Below, piece after piece: positions 32,725 to 41,210 of a stretch of 64,000 bases of DNA. Every line of letters starts with the position of its first letter. Position 1 is the stretch's first letter. The stretch lies in assembly GCA_021827705.1 (NCBI GenBank), contig JAKAUQ010000024.1, forward strand, positions 32,539-96,538. Reading direction: 5' to 3'. The notes under the pieces were generated by a model that was not told where the DNA came from, did not search any database, and saw only the letters and a program-made list of their open reading frames with translations. The translations under genes were made by a program, and so were the position numbers. This stretch comes from Actinomycetes bacterium. GTDB lineage: Bacteria; Actinomycetota; Acidimicrobiia; Acidimicrobiales; RAAP-2.

Positions 32725-33741
32725 GTGCGCGCCTGCCGCGGCGAGCCGGTCGACCACGTCCCGGTGTGGTTCATGCGCCAGGCCGGGCGCTCGCTGCCCG
32801 AGTACCGGGCCCTGCGGGGCAGTGGCTCGATCCTGCAGGCCATCGAGGACCCCGTCGTGGCCAGCGAGATCACGCTGCAGCCGGTGCGGCGCTACGGCGT
32901 GGACGGCGCCGTGCTCTTCTCGGACATCGTGGTCCCCTACCACCTGGCGGGCTTCGGCATCGACGTGGTGCCCGGTCGCGGCCCGGTCGTCGCCCATCCG
33001 GTGCGCACCCGGGCCGACGTCGAGCGCCTCCGGCCGCCCACGGTGGAGGAGCTGGCGCCAGTCAGCCAAGCCGCCACGCTCGCCCTGCGGGAGCTCTCGG
33101 CCACCAAGACGCCCCTCATCGGGTTCGCCGGCGCGCCCTTCACCGTGGCCAGCTACCTGATCGAGGGCGGCCCCAGCCGGGAGTTCGGGCAGGTCAAGTC
33201 CCTCATGCACCGCGACCCGGACCTCTGGGACCAGCTGTGCGAACGCATCGTCGCGGCCACCATCGCGTTCCTCGACGCCCAGATCGACGCCGGCGCCGCC
33301 GTGGTGCAGCTGTTCGACTCGTGGGCCGGCGCCCTCTCGCGCAGCGAGTACGCCCGCTTCGCGCGCGGGCCGAGCGCGCGCATCCTGGCCCACGTGCGCG
33401 CCCGCCAGGTACCCACGATCCTGTTTGGCGTGGGGACCGGCGAGCTGCTCGACCTCATGGCCGGCGCCGGCAGCGACGTGATGGGCATCGACTGGCGCGT
33501 CGACCTGGACGACGCGCGACGCCGCGTCGGGGGCCGCCCGGTGCAGGGCAACCTCGACCCGGCACGCTGCCTGGCCGGTGCCGACCTGGCCACCGAGGCC
33601 GCGCGCGAGGTGCTCGCCCGCGCCGGCGAGGAGGCCGGCCATATCTTCAACCTGGGCCACGGGGTGCTGCCCTCGACGGATCCCGAGGTGCTGGCGGCCG
33701 TCGTGCGGGTGGTCCACGAGGAGGGGCGGGCCGGCCGATGA
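32725..33741 (+). CDS. hemE: Uroporphyrinogen decarboxylase
   Basis: 338 aa from the first conventional start (GTG). It removes four carboxyls from uroporphyrinogen III to give coproporphyrinogen III. Signatures: VWFMRQAGRSLPEYR, VLFSDIVVPYHLAGFGIDVV, IGFAGAPFTVASYLIEGG, LFDSWAGALSRSEYARF and FNLGHGVLPSTDPEV. Family members usually have ~10 residues before RACRGEPVD; starting instead from ATT at 32695 would add 10 residues (PTTRDDPVLV after Met) and restore that length. It overlaps hemH as ATGA. Confidence 0.95.
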   Translation: MRACRGEPVDHVPVWFMRQAGRSLPEYRALRGSGSILQAIEDPVVASEITLQPVRRYGVDGAVLFSDIVVPYHLAGFGIDVVPGRGPVVAHPVRTRADVERLRPPTVEELAPVSQAATLALRELSATKTPLIGFAGAPFTVASYLIEGGPSREFGQVKSLMHRDPDLWDQLCERIVAATIAFLDAQIDAGAAVVQLFDSWAGALSRSEYARFARGPSARILAHVRARQVPTILFGVGTGELLDLMAGAGSDVMGIDWRVDLDDARRRVGGRPVQGNLDPARCLAGADLATEAAREVLARAGEEAGHIFNLGHGVLPSTDPEVLAAVVRVVHEEGRAGR

Positions 33742-34643
33742 GGACGACCGGCGTGCTGGTGATGGCCTACGGGACCCCGGCCACGCGCGGAGACGTCGCG
33801 GCCTACTACCTGCGGATCCGTCACGGGCGCGCTCCGCGGCCCGACCAGCTGGCCGACCTGGTGCGGCGCTACGACGCCATCGGCGGGACCTCCCCGCTGG
33901 CCGCCCGCACCGCCGACCAGGTGTCCGCGCTCGCGGAGGCCCTCGAGCGCTCCGCCCCGGGAGACTACGACGTGCGCTTGGGCGCCAAGTACGCCGCACC
34001 GCTGATCGAGGAGAGCGCCGCCGCCCTGGTGGCCGCCGGGGTCACGCGCGTGGTTGGCCTGCCCCTGGCCCCGCACAGCTCGTCGATGTCGACCGACGAG
34101 TACCACGAGCGGGCCGCCGCCGCCCTGGGCCCGGGCGTGGACTACCGCGCGATCGGCGCCTGGTGGGACGCTCCCGGCTTCGCCGAGCTGATGGCCCAGC
34201 GCGTCACCACCGCGCTCGAGGTCGTGCCCCCCGATCGGCGTGCCACGAGCGAGGTGGTCTTCTCGGCGCACTCCTTGCCCCAGCGCATCGTCGAGCGGGG
34301 CGACACCTATCCCGACCAGCTGCGCACCAGCGCCGAGCAGGCCGCCCGGCTGGCGGGGCTGCGCCACTTCGACGTGGCCTGGCAGTCCGCGGGACGCACC
34401 GAGGAGGCGTGGCTGGGCCCCGACATCCTCCAGGTGCTGCGCGACAAGCGGGCCGCCGGCTTCACCGACGTGGTGATCTGCCCGATCGGCTTCGTCGCCG
34501 ACCACCTCGAGGTGCTCTACGACATCGACGTCGAGGCCCAGGCCGTGGCCCACTCCGTGGGTCTGAACCTGGTGCGCACCGCCTCGCTCAACGATGACCC
34601 GGCGCTGATTGCGATCCTGGTCGGGCTGGTGACGGGCGCGTGA
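33738..34643 (+). CDS. hemH: Ferrochelatase (probably coproporphyrin III ferrochelatase)
   Basis: 301 aa, cytoplasmic. VLVMAYGTPATRGDVAAYYL at the start, YDAIGGTSPLAARTADQV, the metal-binding FSAHSLPQRIVERGDTY with its conserved His, and VICPIGFVADHLEVLYDID with the catalytic Glu. It inserts ferrous iron into a porphyrin; Actinobacteria generally use the coproporphyrin-dependent route, in which case the product is coproheme (CpfC). The order hemE-hemH-hemY with 4-nt overlaps supports that route; ChdC is not in the window. Confidence 0.93.
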   Translation: MRTTGVLVMAYGTPATRGDVAAYYLRIRHGRAPRPDQLADLVRRYDAIGGTSPLAARTADQVSALAEALERSAPGDYDVRLGAKYAAPLIEESAAALVAAGVTRVVGLPLAPHSSSMSTDEYHERAAAALGPGVDYRAIGAWWDAPGFAELMAQRVTTALEVVPPDRRATSEVVFSAHSLPQRIVERGDTYPDQLRTSAEQAARLAGLRHFDVAWQSAGRTEEAWLGPDILQVLRDKRAAGFTDVVICPIGFVADHLEVLYDIDVEAQAVAHSVGLNLVRTASLNDDPALIAILVGLVTGA

Positions 34644-36064
34644 GCGCGCGGCCGTCGGTGGTCGTGGTCGGCGCCGGCCTAAGCGGGCTGGCCGCTGCCT
34701 GGGAGCTGAGCGGTGGCGCCCCCGGGGACCCGGACGCTCCCCGCATCGAGGTCCTCGAGGCCGCCGCCCGCGTCGGGGGACCCCTGGTGCTGGGCGATCT
34801 TGACGGCCAGAGGATCGACCTGGGACCCGACGGCTTCCTGGCCCGCCGCCCCGAGGCCCGCACGCTGATCGAGGAGCTGGGCCTGGCCGAGGACCTGATC
34901 GACATCGGCGCCAGCGGGGCCTCGCTGTGGCTGCGCGGCCAGCTGCGTCCCCTCCCGCGCAGCCTGGCTCTCGGCGTGCCGACCTCGAGGGCGGCGCTGC
35001 GCGAGCTGGGCGGCCTGTCCTGGCACGCGCGGGCCGCGGCCTGGCGAGACGGGCTCGCGCCGCGGGCGCTGCGCGTGGGTGACGATGCGTCGATCGGCCA
35101 GATCGTGCGCACCAAGCTCGGCGACGAGATCGCCCGCACCGTCGTCGAGCCGCTGGTGGGCGGGATCCAAGCCGGGCGCATCGACGACCTGTCGGCCGCC
35201 CTGCTGCTCCCGGGGCTGCTGGCCGCCGCCCAGCGTGGCGGCTCCCTCCTGCGCGCCCTGGCCGCGTCGGCGCCCGCACCCGCGGCGGCGGCGGGTCCGG
35301 CCTTCCACTCGCTGCGCGGGGGCCTGGGCTCCCTGCCCCAGGCGCTCGTCGAGCACTTAGCCGCCCGGGGCGTCGTCGTGCGCACCGGCGCGGCCGTCCA
35401 GGCCCTGCGACGCGTGACCGGCGAGCACCCCCTGGTCGTCGAGACGGCCACCACCGCGACGCCCGCCGATGCGGTGGTGATGGCCACGCCCGCGCCGGTG
35501 ACCGCGGCCCTGCTGGGTTCCTGGGACCCGGACCTGGCCGCCCTGGGCGCCGTCCGGTACGCCGCGGCGGCCATGATCACTGCCTCGTACCCCGAGGCGA
35601 GCGCACCGCTCCCGGCCGGCACGGGGGTCCTGGTGCCCCTCGGCACCCCCTGGGCGGGCGGGGGAACCCTGATCGTCACGGCGCTGACGTTTCTCGACCG
35701 CAAGTGGGAGCCCCTGCGCCAGCCGGGCCGCGTGCTGGTGCGCGCCCACGTGGGTCGCAGTGACGACCAGCGCTACGCGGCCTTCGACGACGAGCACCTG
35801 AGCGCCCGCGTGGCTGACGAGATCTCCGTGCTGCTGGGCTGGTCCACTCGGCCCATCGCGGCGCACGTGCAGCGGTTCCTGCCCGGCCTGCCCCAGTACG
35901 TCGTCGGGTACCGGGACCTGATCGCGCCGGCGCGCGCCGCCGCGCAGCGCGCCGGGGTCGACCTGGCCGGCAGCACCTACGACGGTGTCGGGATCCCGGC
36001 CGCCATCGGGTCGGGGCGCCGCGCCGCGCGAGCGGCCCTGACGCGCCTGGCCGCGCGGCCCTGA
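34640..36064 (+). CDS. hemY: Coproporphyrinogen/protoporphyrinogen oxidase, HemY/CgoX type
   Basis: 474-aa FAD enzyme that removes six electrons from the porphyrinogen. N-terminal dinucleotide fold VVVVGAGLSGLAAAWELSG, then ARVGGPLVLGDLDGQRIDLG and DGFLARRPEARTLIEELGL. C-terminal FAD segment GSTYDGVGIPAAIGSGRRAA is typical of HemY. In the coproporphyrin pathway it would act before the ferrochelatase. It overlaps hemH by 4 nt (GTGA) and ends the hemEHY unit. Confidence 0.93.
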   Translation: MSARPSVVVVGAGLSGLAAAWELSGGAPGDPDAPRIEVLEAAARVGGPLVLGDLDGQRIDLGPDGFLARRPEARTLIEELGLAEDLIDIGASGASLWLRGQLRPLPRSLALGVPTSRAALRELGGLSWHARAAAWRDGLAPRALRVGDDASIGQIVRTKLGDEIARTVVEPLVGGIQAGRIDDLSAALLLPGLLAAAQRGGSLLRALAASAPAPAAAAGPAFHSLRGGLGSLPQALVEHLAARGVVVRTGAAVQALRRVTGEHPLVVETATTATPADAVVMATPAPVTAALLGSWDPDLAALGAVRYAAAAMITASYPEASAPLPAGTGVLVPLGTPWAGGGTLIVTALTFLDRKWEPLRQPGRVLVRAHVGRSDDQRYAAFDDEHLSARVADEISVLLGWSTRPIAAHVQRFLPGLPQYVVGYRDLIAPARAAAQRAGVDLAGSTYDGVGIPAAIGSGRRAARAALTRLAARP

Positions 36065-36093
36065 GCCGCGCGAGGGGCGCGCCGCGACTCTGG

Positions 36094-36105
36094 AAGACTG
36101 GACCG
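36094..36105 (+). promoter_or_regulatory. Possible leaderless promoter of the 993-aa fusion gene
   Basis: AAGACT-GGACCG-GTG. Spacing matches the other leaderless starts; the hexamer is a poorer match (A at position 1). Confidence 0.3.
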
Positions 36106-39087
36106 GTGGTAACCCCCGACCGCAGCACGATCCCCGTCCCGGTGGGTCGGCGGGTCTACGTCGTCAGCGACCTCTCGCTAGCGGCCACGACCAATCCGGC
36201 GCGCCGCCCGCTGCGCGAACTGATCGCGCTCCTGGGTGACCTCGACGAGCCGGCCCTCGTCGTGGTGGCCGGAAACCTCTTCGCGGCCACCGACGACGAC
36301 CCGGCCACCGCGGTGCGCGCGACGCTGCGCGCCCTGCCCACGCTGGTGAGTGCTCTGCGCTCCTACCTGGCCCAGCCCGACCATCGCCTCATCGTGCTGC
36401 CGGGCCACGACGACGCGTGGCTGGCCAACGACGCCGTGGCCGCCGCGCTCACCGAGCTCGGCGTCGAGATCGCCCCCGAGCTGATGCTCCAGGTCGCGAC
36501 GCGCGACCGCGTGCGCGACGTGGCCGTCGTGGCCGGGTGCCCCCCGCCGCTGAACAATGACCTGGCCGAACGCGAGCGAGACGCCGCGCGGCACCTCGAG
36601 GACCCCGATGCGGTGGCTCGCCTGGCCGCCAGCCGCATGCTCTACCGGCGCCTGGGCGGGTGGGTGTGGCTCCCGGTCATCGCTGTGGTGCTCGCCGACC
36701 TGTCGAGCCTGGCCGTGGCCCTGGCCAACCGGCTCACCCGGCACCACCTGCGCCTCGACCTCGAGGTCCACCTCCACCACCACAGCGCCGGCCTGCTGGC
36801 GGCACTCGTGACGACCGTGGTGGTGGTGGGCCTCGTCGAGGCCGGCATCGCCGCCCTGGCCGGTCTGGTCGTGCGCCGGCGCTTCGAGCGAGGGGCCGCC
36901 GGGGCCCCACCCCGGCCCCTCGACCCGCTGGCTGCGGTGACCGTGGACGGCGTGGACGCCTTGGAATTCGCCCGCCGCATGGTGGGGCGCGGCGGGGCCG
37001 GAGCCATCGTGGGTGGCGCCTCCGCGCCGGCCCTGGCCTTCTTGGATCGCGGCTTCTGCGCCGCGCCCGGGCCGGCCCGGGCCACCGTGGTCGAGCGGCA
37101 CGGCCGCTTCGGCCTGCCCCCGGTGTTCGTGCCCACCGACCGCTGGAGCGTCGTCCAGCTCGAGGCCGGCGGCGCGGTTCAGGTGCGCATGGTCGTGGGT
37201 CAGTCCCGGGCGCGCTACGGCACCTGGCTCGAGCGCCTCGTCGCGGCCGACCCCGCCCAGGTCGACGCCCCGAGCGCCACCACCGAGGTCGGGGCCTGGC
37301 CCGTGGGCGACCCCTACCCCATCGCCCCCGACGGGCTGGCCGCCCAGCGCCGCCAACGCACGGTGCGGCGCGTGATCAGCGGGCTGGTCCTCCTCGACGG
37401 CCTGATCGACGTGACCGTGACCACCCTGCCCCCGCTGCGCAGCCGCCTGCACGCGGTGGAGGCCTTCCTGTCGCTCGGGGCCGCCCAGTCGGCGGCGGCC
37501 CTCACCGCCGTGGCCGGCGTGGTCCTGATCATGGTGGCCCGCGGCCTGCGGCGCGGTCAGCGGCGCTCCTGGACGGTCGCGGTGGTGCTGACGGGCGCGA
37601 CGACCCTCGCGCACCTGGCTCGCGCGGGCAGCCTGGTGAGCCCGGTGCTGGCCGTCAGCCTCCTGAGCGCGCTGCTGATCGAGCGCCGCCACTTCCGCGC
37701 GACGACCGATCGCGAGAGCCTGCGCCTCGCGCTGCCCCGCCTGGGGCTGGTCGCGGTCCTGACCGTCGTGGGGGCGACCCTGGGCATCGAGTTGTCCGCG
37801 CATCGCAGCGTGCCCGGGCTGCCCACGGTCCTGGTCGCGGTCCTCGAGAGGCTCATCGGCATCACCTCGGTCGCGCTGCCCGACCGCGTCGGCGACTTCG
37901 CCACGCCCACCCTGGGCGCGGTCGGCCTGGGGCTGATCGTCGTGGCGCTCTACCTGGTGACCCGCCCGGTCGTCGACCGCCGCCTCTCGCGGGCCTCGGG
38001 TCGCGAGCGGCGGCTGGCCGAGCTGCGGGCCCGCGAGATAGTGCGGCGCCACGGGCGGGGCACCCTCGACTACTTCGCCCTGCGCGACGACAAGCAGTTC
38101 TTCTTCTTTCGCGACTCGCTGGTCGCCTACGCCGTCTACGGTGGCGTCGCCCTGGTCTCCCCGGACCCCATCGGGCCCACCGCCGAGCGCACCGAGGTGT
38201 TCCGCGCCTTTCGCGCCTACGCCGACGCCCGCGCCTGGACCGTCGCGGTCATGGGGGCCGGATCGGACTGGCTGCCCGTCTACCACGCCGCCGGTCTCCA
38301 CTCGATCTATCTGGGCGATGAGGCCATCGTCAACTGCCAGACCTTCAGCCTGGAGGGCCACAAGATGAAGGGGCTGCGCCAGGCCTGCGCCCGGCTGGCC
38401 CGCCACGGCTACACGGTCGAGTTCCTGGACCCGGCCACGATCGATCCCCTGCGGGTGCCCGCCCTGGTCGATCTCATCGCCCTGCTGCGCCGGGGCGAGG
38501 GCGAGCGCGGCTTCTCGATGATGCTGGGCCGGCTGTTCGATCCGCGCGACCAGGGGCTCTTGCTCACGGTGGTCTCGGACCCGGCGGGCCGTCCAGCCGC
38601 GGTCTGCCAGTTCGTGCCCTCCCCGGCCATCGCGGGCTACTCGCTCGACCTGATGCGCCGGGACCCCGGCGAGCACCCCAACGGGCTCATCGACTTCGCC
38701 CTGTGCTCGACCATCGCCCACCTGCGCGAGCACCGCGGGCGCGGGCTCTCCCTCAACTTCGCGGCCTTCCGCTCGGTCCTCGACGGGGAGCGCGGCGAGG
38801 GGACCTTCACGCGCATCGAGCGCTGGGGGCTGCGGCGCCTGTCGGGCATTCTGCCCCTCGAGTCCCTGTGGTCCTTCAACGCCAAGTACCAGCCCACGTG
38901 GCTGCCGCGCTACCTCGTCTACCCGGCGGCCGAGAGCTTCGTCCCGGTGGTGTCGGCCATCTTGCGCGCCGAGTCCATCACCGAGCTGCCTCTCATCGGG
39001 CGCTTCTTGTCCCATGATCCCGTGAACCGGCCCGGGACCGTCGTGCCCGAGTCCGTGCTGGCGGCCGCGCGCGAGCGCTCCGGCTAG
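36106..39087 (+). CDS. Fusion of a degenerate metallophosphoesterase-like domain, membrane helices and an MprF-type aminoacyl-lipid synthase domain (DUF2156)
   Basis: 993 aa. Residues ~15-140 resemble a calcineurin-like phosphoesterase, but the motifs are altered: DxH is D22-L-S24, GDxxD is GN at 56-57, and GNHD is GHDD at 100-103, so catalysis is doubtful. Two hydrophobic helices (~185-250), a soluble stretch (~260-420) and about five more helices (~425-640) follow. Residues ~645-985 match the DUF2156 C-terminal domain of phosphatidylglycerol lysyltransferases: YFALRDDKQFFFFRDSLVAY, VALVSPDPIGP, KMKGLRQACARLARHGYTVE, SLNFAAFRSVLDGERGEGT. That domain transfers an amino acid from tRNA to a membrane lipid. 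Amino acid and lipid are unknown. It shares its stop (CTAG) with the convergent sensor gene. Confidence 0.82.
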   Translation: MVTPDRSTIPVPVGRRVYVVSDLSLAATTNPARRPLRELIALLGDLDEPALVVVAGNLFAATDDDPATAVRATLRALPTLVSALRSYLAQPDHRLIVLPGHDDAWLANDAVAAALTELGVEIAPELMLQVATRDRVRDVAVVAGCPPPLNNDLAERERDAARHLEDPDAVARLAASRMLYRRLGGWVWLPVIAVVLADLSSLAVALANRLTRHHLRLDLEVHLHHHSAGLLAALVTTVVVVGLVEAGIAALAGLVVRRRFERGAAGAPPRPLDPLAAVTVDGVDALEFARRMVGRGGAGAIVGGASAPALAFLDRGFCAAPGPARATVVERHGRFGLPPVFVPTDRWSVVQLEAGGAVQVRMVVGQSRARYGTWLERLVAADPAQVDAPSATTEVGAWPVGDPYPIAPDGLAAQRRQRTVRRVISGLVLLDGLIDVTVTTLPPLRSRLHAVEAFLSLGAAQSAAALTAVAGVVLIMVARGLRRGQRRSWTVAVVLTGATTLAHLARAGSLVSPVLAVSLLSALLIERRHFRATTDRESLRLALPRLGLVAVLTVVGATLGIELSAHRSVPGLPTVLVAVLERLIGITSVALPDRVGDFATPTLGAVGLGLIVVALYLVTRPVVDRRLSRASGRERRLAELRAREIVRRHGRGTLDYFALRDDKQFFFFRDSLVAYAVYGGVALVSPDPIGPTAERTEVFRAFRAYADARAWTVAVMGAGSDWLPVYHAAGLHSIYLGDEAIVNCQTFSLEGHKMKGLRQACARLARHGYTVEFLDPATIDPLRVPALVDLIALLRRGEGERGFSMMLGRLFDPRDQGLLLTVVSDPAGRPAAVCQFVPSPAIAGYSLDLMRRDPGEHPNGLIDFALCSTIAHLREHRGRGLSLNFAAFRSVLDGERGEGTFTRIERWGLRRLSGILPLESLWSFNAKYQPTWLPRYLVYPAAESFVPVVSAILRAESITELPLIGRFLSHDPVNRPGTVVPESVLAAARERSG

Positions 39088-40358
39088 CTCGCCGGGTCGA
39101 CCTCGGCAAGCACCGCCACGACCTCGTGACGCCCGCCGCCCTCGACGGGGGTGGCCACGTAGCGCAGCGCCCGCGGCACCCCGTCGCCGGTGATCGTGCC
39201 GCGCCGCACCTCCCGGGCGCCGCCGACCTGCGCCAGCCACGACCGAACGGCGGGGTCCGCCCGCACCAGGTCGGCGACGCTGGCGTAGCCCAGCAGGGAC
39301 GCCGCCCGCTCGTTGGCCTCCTCGACGCGGCCGTCGACGAAGACCACCATGGCGACTGCCTGCTGGTCCACCAGGGTGCGCCAGCGTGACTCCGCGAGCT
39401 GGCGCTGCTGCTCGACCAGCTCGTGGGCGCGCAACGCGGCGAAGCGGTCCAGGGCGAAGCTGACGTCGCTGGCCATCTCGGCCAGCAGCGAGCCGACCGA
39501 CTCGTCAAAGAAGTCACTCTCCACCGCGTAGAGGGTCAGGGCCGCCACCACCGCGCCGCCGCGCACCAGCGGGAGGGAGACGGCCGAGCGCCAGCCCTGG
39601 CGCAGGCACGCCGCCGCCAGCGCGTCGAGCCCGGTGACCCCGATCTGGCGCACGGCCACGCGTCCGGTGGCCGCGGCCTCGGCTGGCAGATCCACACCAG
39701 CACTGCCGGCGTGGGCCAGCAGCTCGGCCCGCTCGCTGAGGAAGGCGCGCAGGCCCTCGCCGGCGTGCGCCACGACGCGCAGGCCGCCGGGCTCGACGCT
39801 GGCGACCCAAGCGGCTCGGGAGCCCACGCGCACCGCGGCCGAGCAGATCCGGGCGAACAACTCGTCCTCGTTGCCGCTGCGGATGACCGCCTGATTGCAC
39901 TCGCTCAGCGTCGCGTAGAGGCGATTCACCTTGGAGAGGTGGCTCTCGAGACGATGCCGCTCGGTCACGTCGATCAGCGTCCCGCGCACCCGCTGGCCCC
40001 GACCGGTGGCGTCACGCTCGACCACGCGGCCTCGCACCCACAGCCAGCGGATCTGCTCGGCCGGGTCGACGACCCGGAAGTCGTAGTCGTACTCGTCGGG
40101 CCCGCCGGGGGCGACGGCCGCATCGATGGCGGCGGCGGCGGCGGCCCGGTCCTCGGGGTGCGTGGCCGCGAGGAAGGTCTCGATGCGCCACGGATCCTGC
40201 CAGTCGAGCCCGTACAGGCTGTCGTGGTTGGCCGAGCGATCCATGGTGTTGGTGCGGTAGTCGTACTCCCACACCGCCACGCCCGTGAACTGCGTGGCCA
40301 GGCTCAGCAGCTCCGGCGTCGCGAGCAGGTGCCCGGGCTCGGGAGGGTGCGAAGTCAT
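39084..40358 (-). CDS. PAS-GAF-PAS sensory protein without an output domain
   Basis: 424 aa, soluble. A PAS/PAC module at ~20-135 (AVWEYDYRTNTMDRSANHDS, DYDFRVVDPAEQIRWLWVRG, GTLIDVTERHRLE), a GAF domain at ~150-300 (GNEDELFARICSAAV, VSLPLVRGGAVVAALTLYAV) and a second PAS domain at ~310-420 (MVVFVDGRVEEANERAASLL). There is no histidine kinase, GGDEF, EAL, PP2C or DNA-binding domain, so it must act through a partner or be a ligand-binding protein only. ATG is 6 nt after TAAAGT, whose TAA is the stop of the ATP-grasp gene. Confidence 0.78.
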   Translation of the reverse strand: MTSHPPEPGHLLATPELLSLATQFTGVAVWEYDYRTNTMDRSANHDSLYGLDWQDPWRIETFLAATHPEDRAAAAAAIDAAVAPGGPDEYDYDFRVVDPAEQIRWLWVRGRVVERDATGRGQRVRGTLIDVTERHRLESHLSKVNRLYATLSECNQAVIRSGNEDELFARICSAAVRVGSRAAWVASVEPGGLRVVAHAGEGLRAFLSERAELLAHAGSAGVDLPAEAAATGRVAVRQIGVTGLDALAAACLRQGWRSAVSLPLVRGGAVVAALTLYAVESDFFDESVGSLLAEMASDVSFALDRFAALRAHELVEQQRQLAESRWRTLVDQQAVAMVVFVDGRVEEANERAASLLGYASVADLVRADPAVRSWLAQVGGAREVRRGTITGDGVPRALRYVATPVEGGGRHEVVAVLAEVDPAS

Positions 40359-40370
40359 AGAGGAACTTTA
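40359..40370 (-). promoter_or_regulatory. -10 hexamer fused to upstream stop; leaderless start of the PAS-GAF-PAS gene
   Basis: Minus strand TAAAGT-TCCTCT-ATG. The TAA at 40370-40368 is the stop of the upstream ATP-grasp gene. Confidence 0.5.
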
Positions 40371-41210
40371 GGCGGGGGTGCGTTCGGCGATCGCGGCGGC
40401 CAGGGCATCGGCGGCTCCGGGCTGATAGCCGAGGTACAGCATGGGCTCGACCAGCTCGAGCTCGAGCACCTGCCACGAGCCCTCGTGGGCCAGCAGGTCG
40501 ACGCGGGCGTAGGCCAGGTCGGCGAACCCGAGCGTCGCCAGCACGGCGTCACCGACCTCCCGCGCGGCCCCGTCAGCGGGCTCGGCGCGGATGCCGGCCC
40601 GGCGCAGGGCCGGCGTGCGCTCGTGCTCGGCGTAGGAGAGGAGGGCGTCCTTGCGCACGGCGTGGGAGAGGCGCCCCCCCAAGTAGATGAGAGCCAGCTC
40701 GCCGCGGGTCTCGACACTCGCGCGGTAGGGCTGGACGATGGCGGCCAGCCCGCGGGCGTGGAGGGCGGCCACGTGGGCCCGGGCGCCGACCGCGTCGGCA
40801 GCGGCGAAGCGGGCCGCCCCCAGCGATCCGGCACCGATGGCCGGCTTGACAACGACGTCGCCGGGGGGCCACTCGCGGGCCGCCCCCACCTCGACGACAG
40901 CCGTCGGCACCGCCGGCAGGCCGCGGGAGGTCAGGTCGACCAGGTAGTGCTTGTCGGCCGAGTAGGCCAGCGCCGCGGCCGGGTTGAGGATGGTGCGCCG
41001 GGCGCGGATCCAGGCCAGGAATGCGGCGGGCTGGCGCGTGTAGTCCCACGTCGAGCGCACGACCACCTGGGCGTAGTCGTCCCAGGGCACGGCCTCCTGG
41101 CTCCACACCCGAGCCTCGCCCGCCAGTCCGTGACGGGCCAGGGCGGCCACCAGGACCGCCTCGTCGGGATCGTCCGCCCCCGCGGCCGTCGCGATCGCGA
41201 CGGGCCTCAC
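40368..41210 (-). CDS. ATP-grasp ligase (RimK/glutathione-synthetase-like)
   Basis: 280 aa with the ATP-grasp fold. VVVRSTWDYTRQPAAFLAWI is the segment seen in DcsG-like and glutathione-synthetase-like ligases. VVVKPAIGAGSLGAARF is the ATP-binding lysine region, with Gly-rich loop; ARVDLLAHEGSWQVLELELVEP is the metal-binding Glu strand. These enzymes join a carboxylate to an amine or thiol via acyl phosphate. Substrates unknown. GTG overlaps the nuoN stop (GTGA), so it is the 15th gene of the complex I operon, though no link to complex I is evident. Confidence 0.78.
   Translation of the reverse strand: MRPVAIATAAGADDPDEAVLVAALARHGLAGEARVWSQEAVPWDDYAQVVVRSTWDYTRQPAAFLAWIRARRTILNPAAALAYSADKHYLVDLTSRGLPAVPTAVVEVGAAREWPPGDVVVKPAIGAGSLGAARFAAADAVGARAHVAALHARGLAAIVQPYRASVETRGELALIYLGGRLSHAVRKDALLSYAEHERTPALRRAGIRAEPADGAAREVGDAVLATLGFADLAYARVDLLAHEGSWQVLELELVEPMLYLGYQPGAADALAAAIAERTPA

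Noticed and set aside
32626..33999. 457-aa minus-strand open frame across hemE
   Set aside because: Shadow of hemE; no domain, low-complexity composition.
36178..39240. 1020-aa open frame on the minus strand
   Set aside because: Antisense shadow of the phosphoesterase-like/MprF-like fusion gene; composition is His/Gln/Gly/Arg-rich with no family motifs, while the plus-strand frame has clear DUF2156 signatures.
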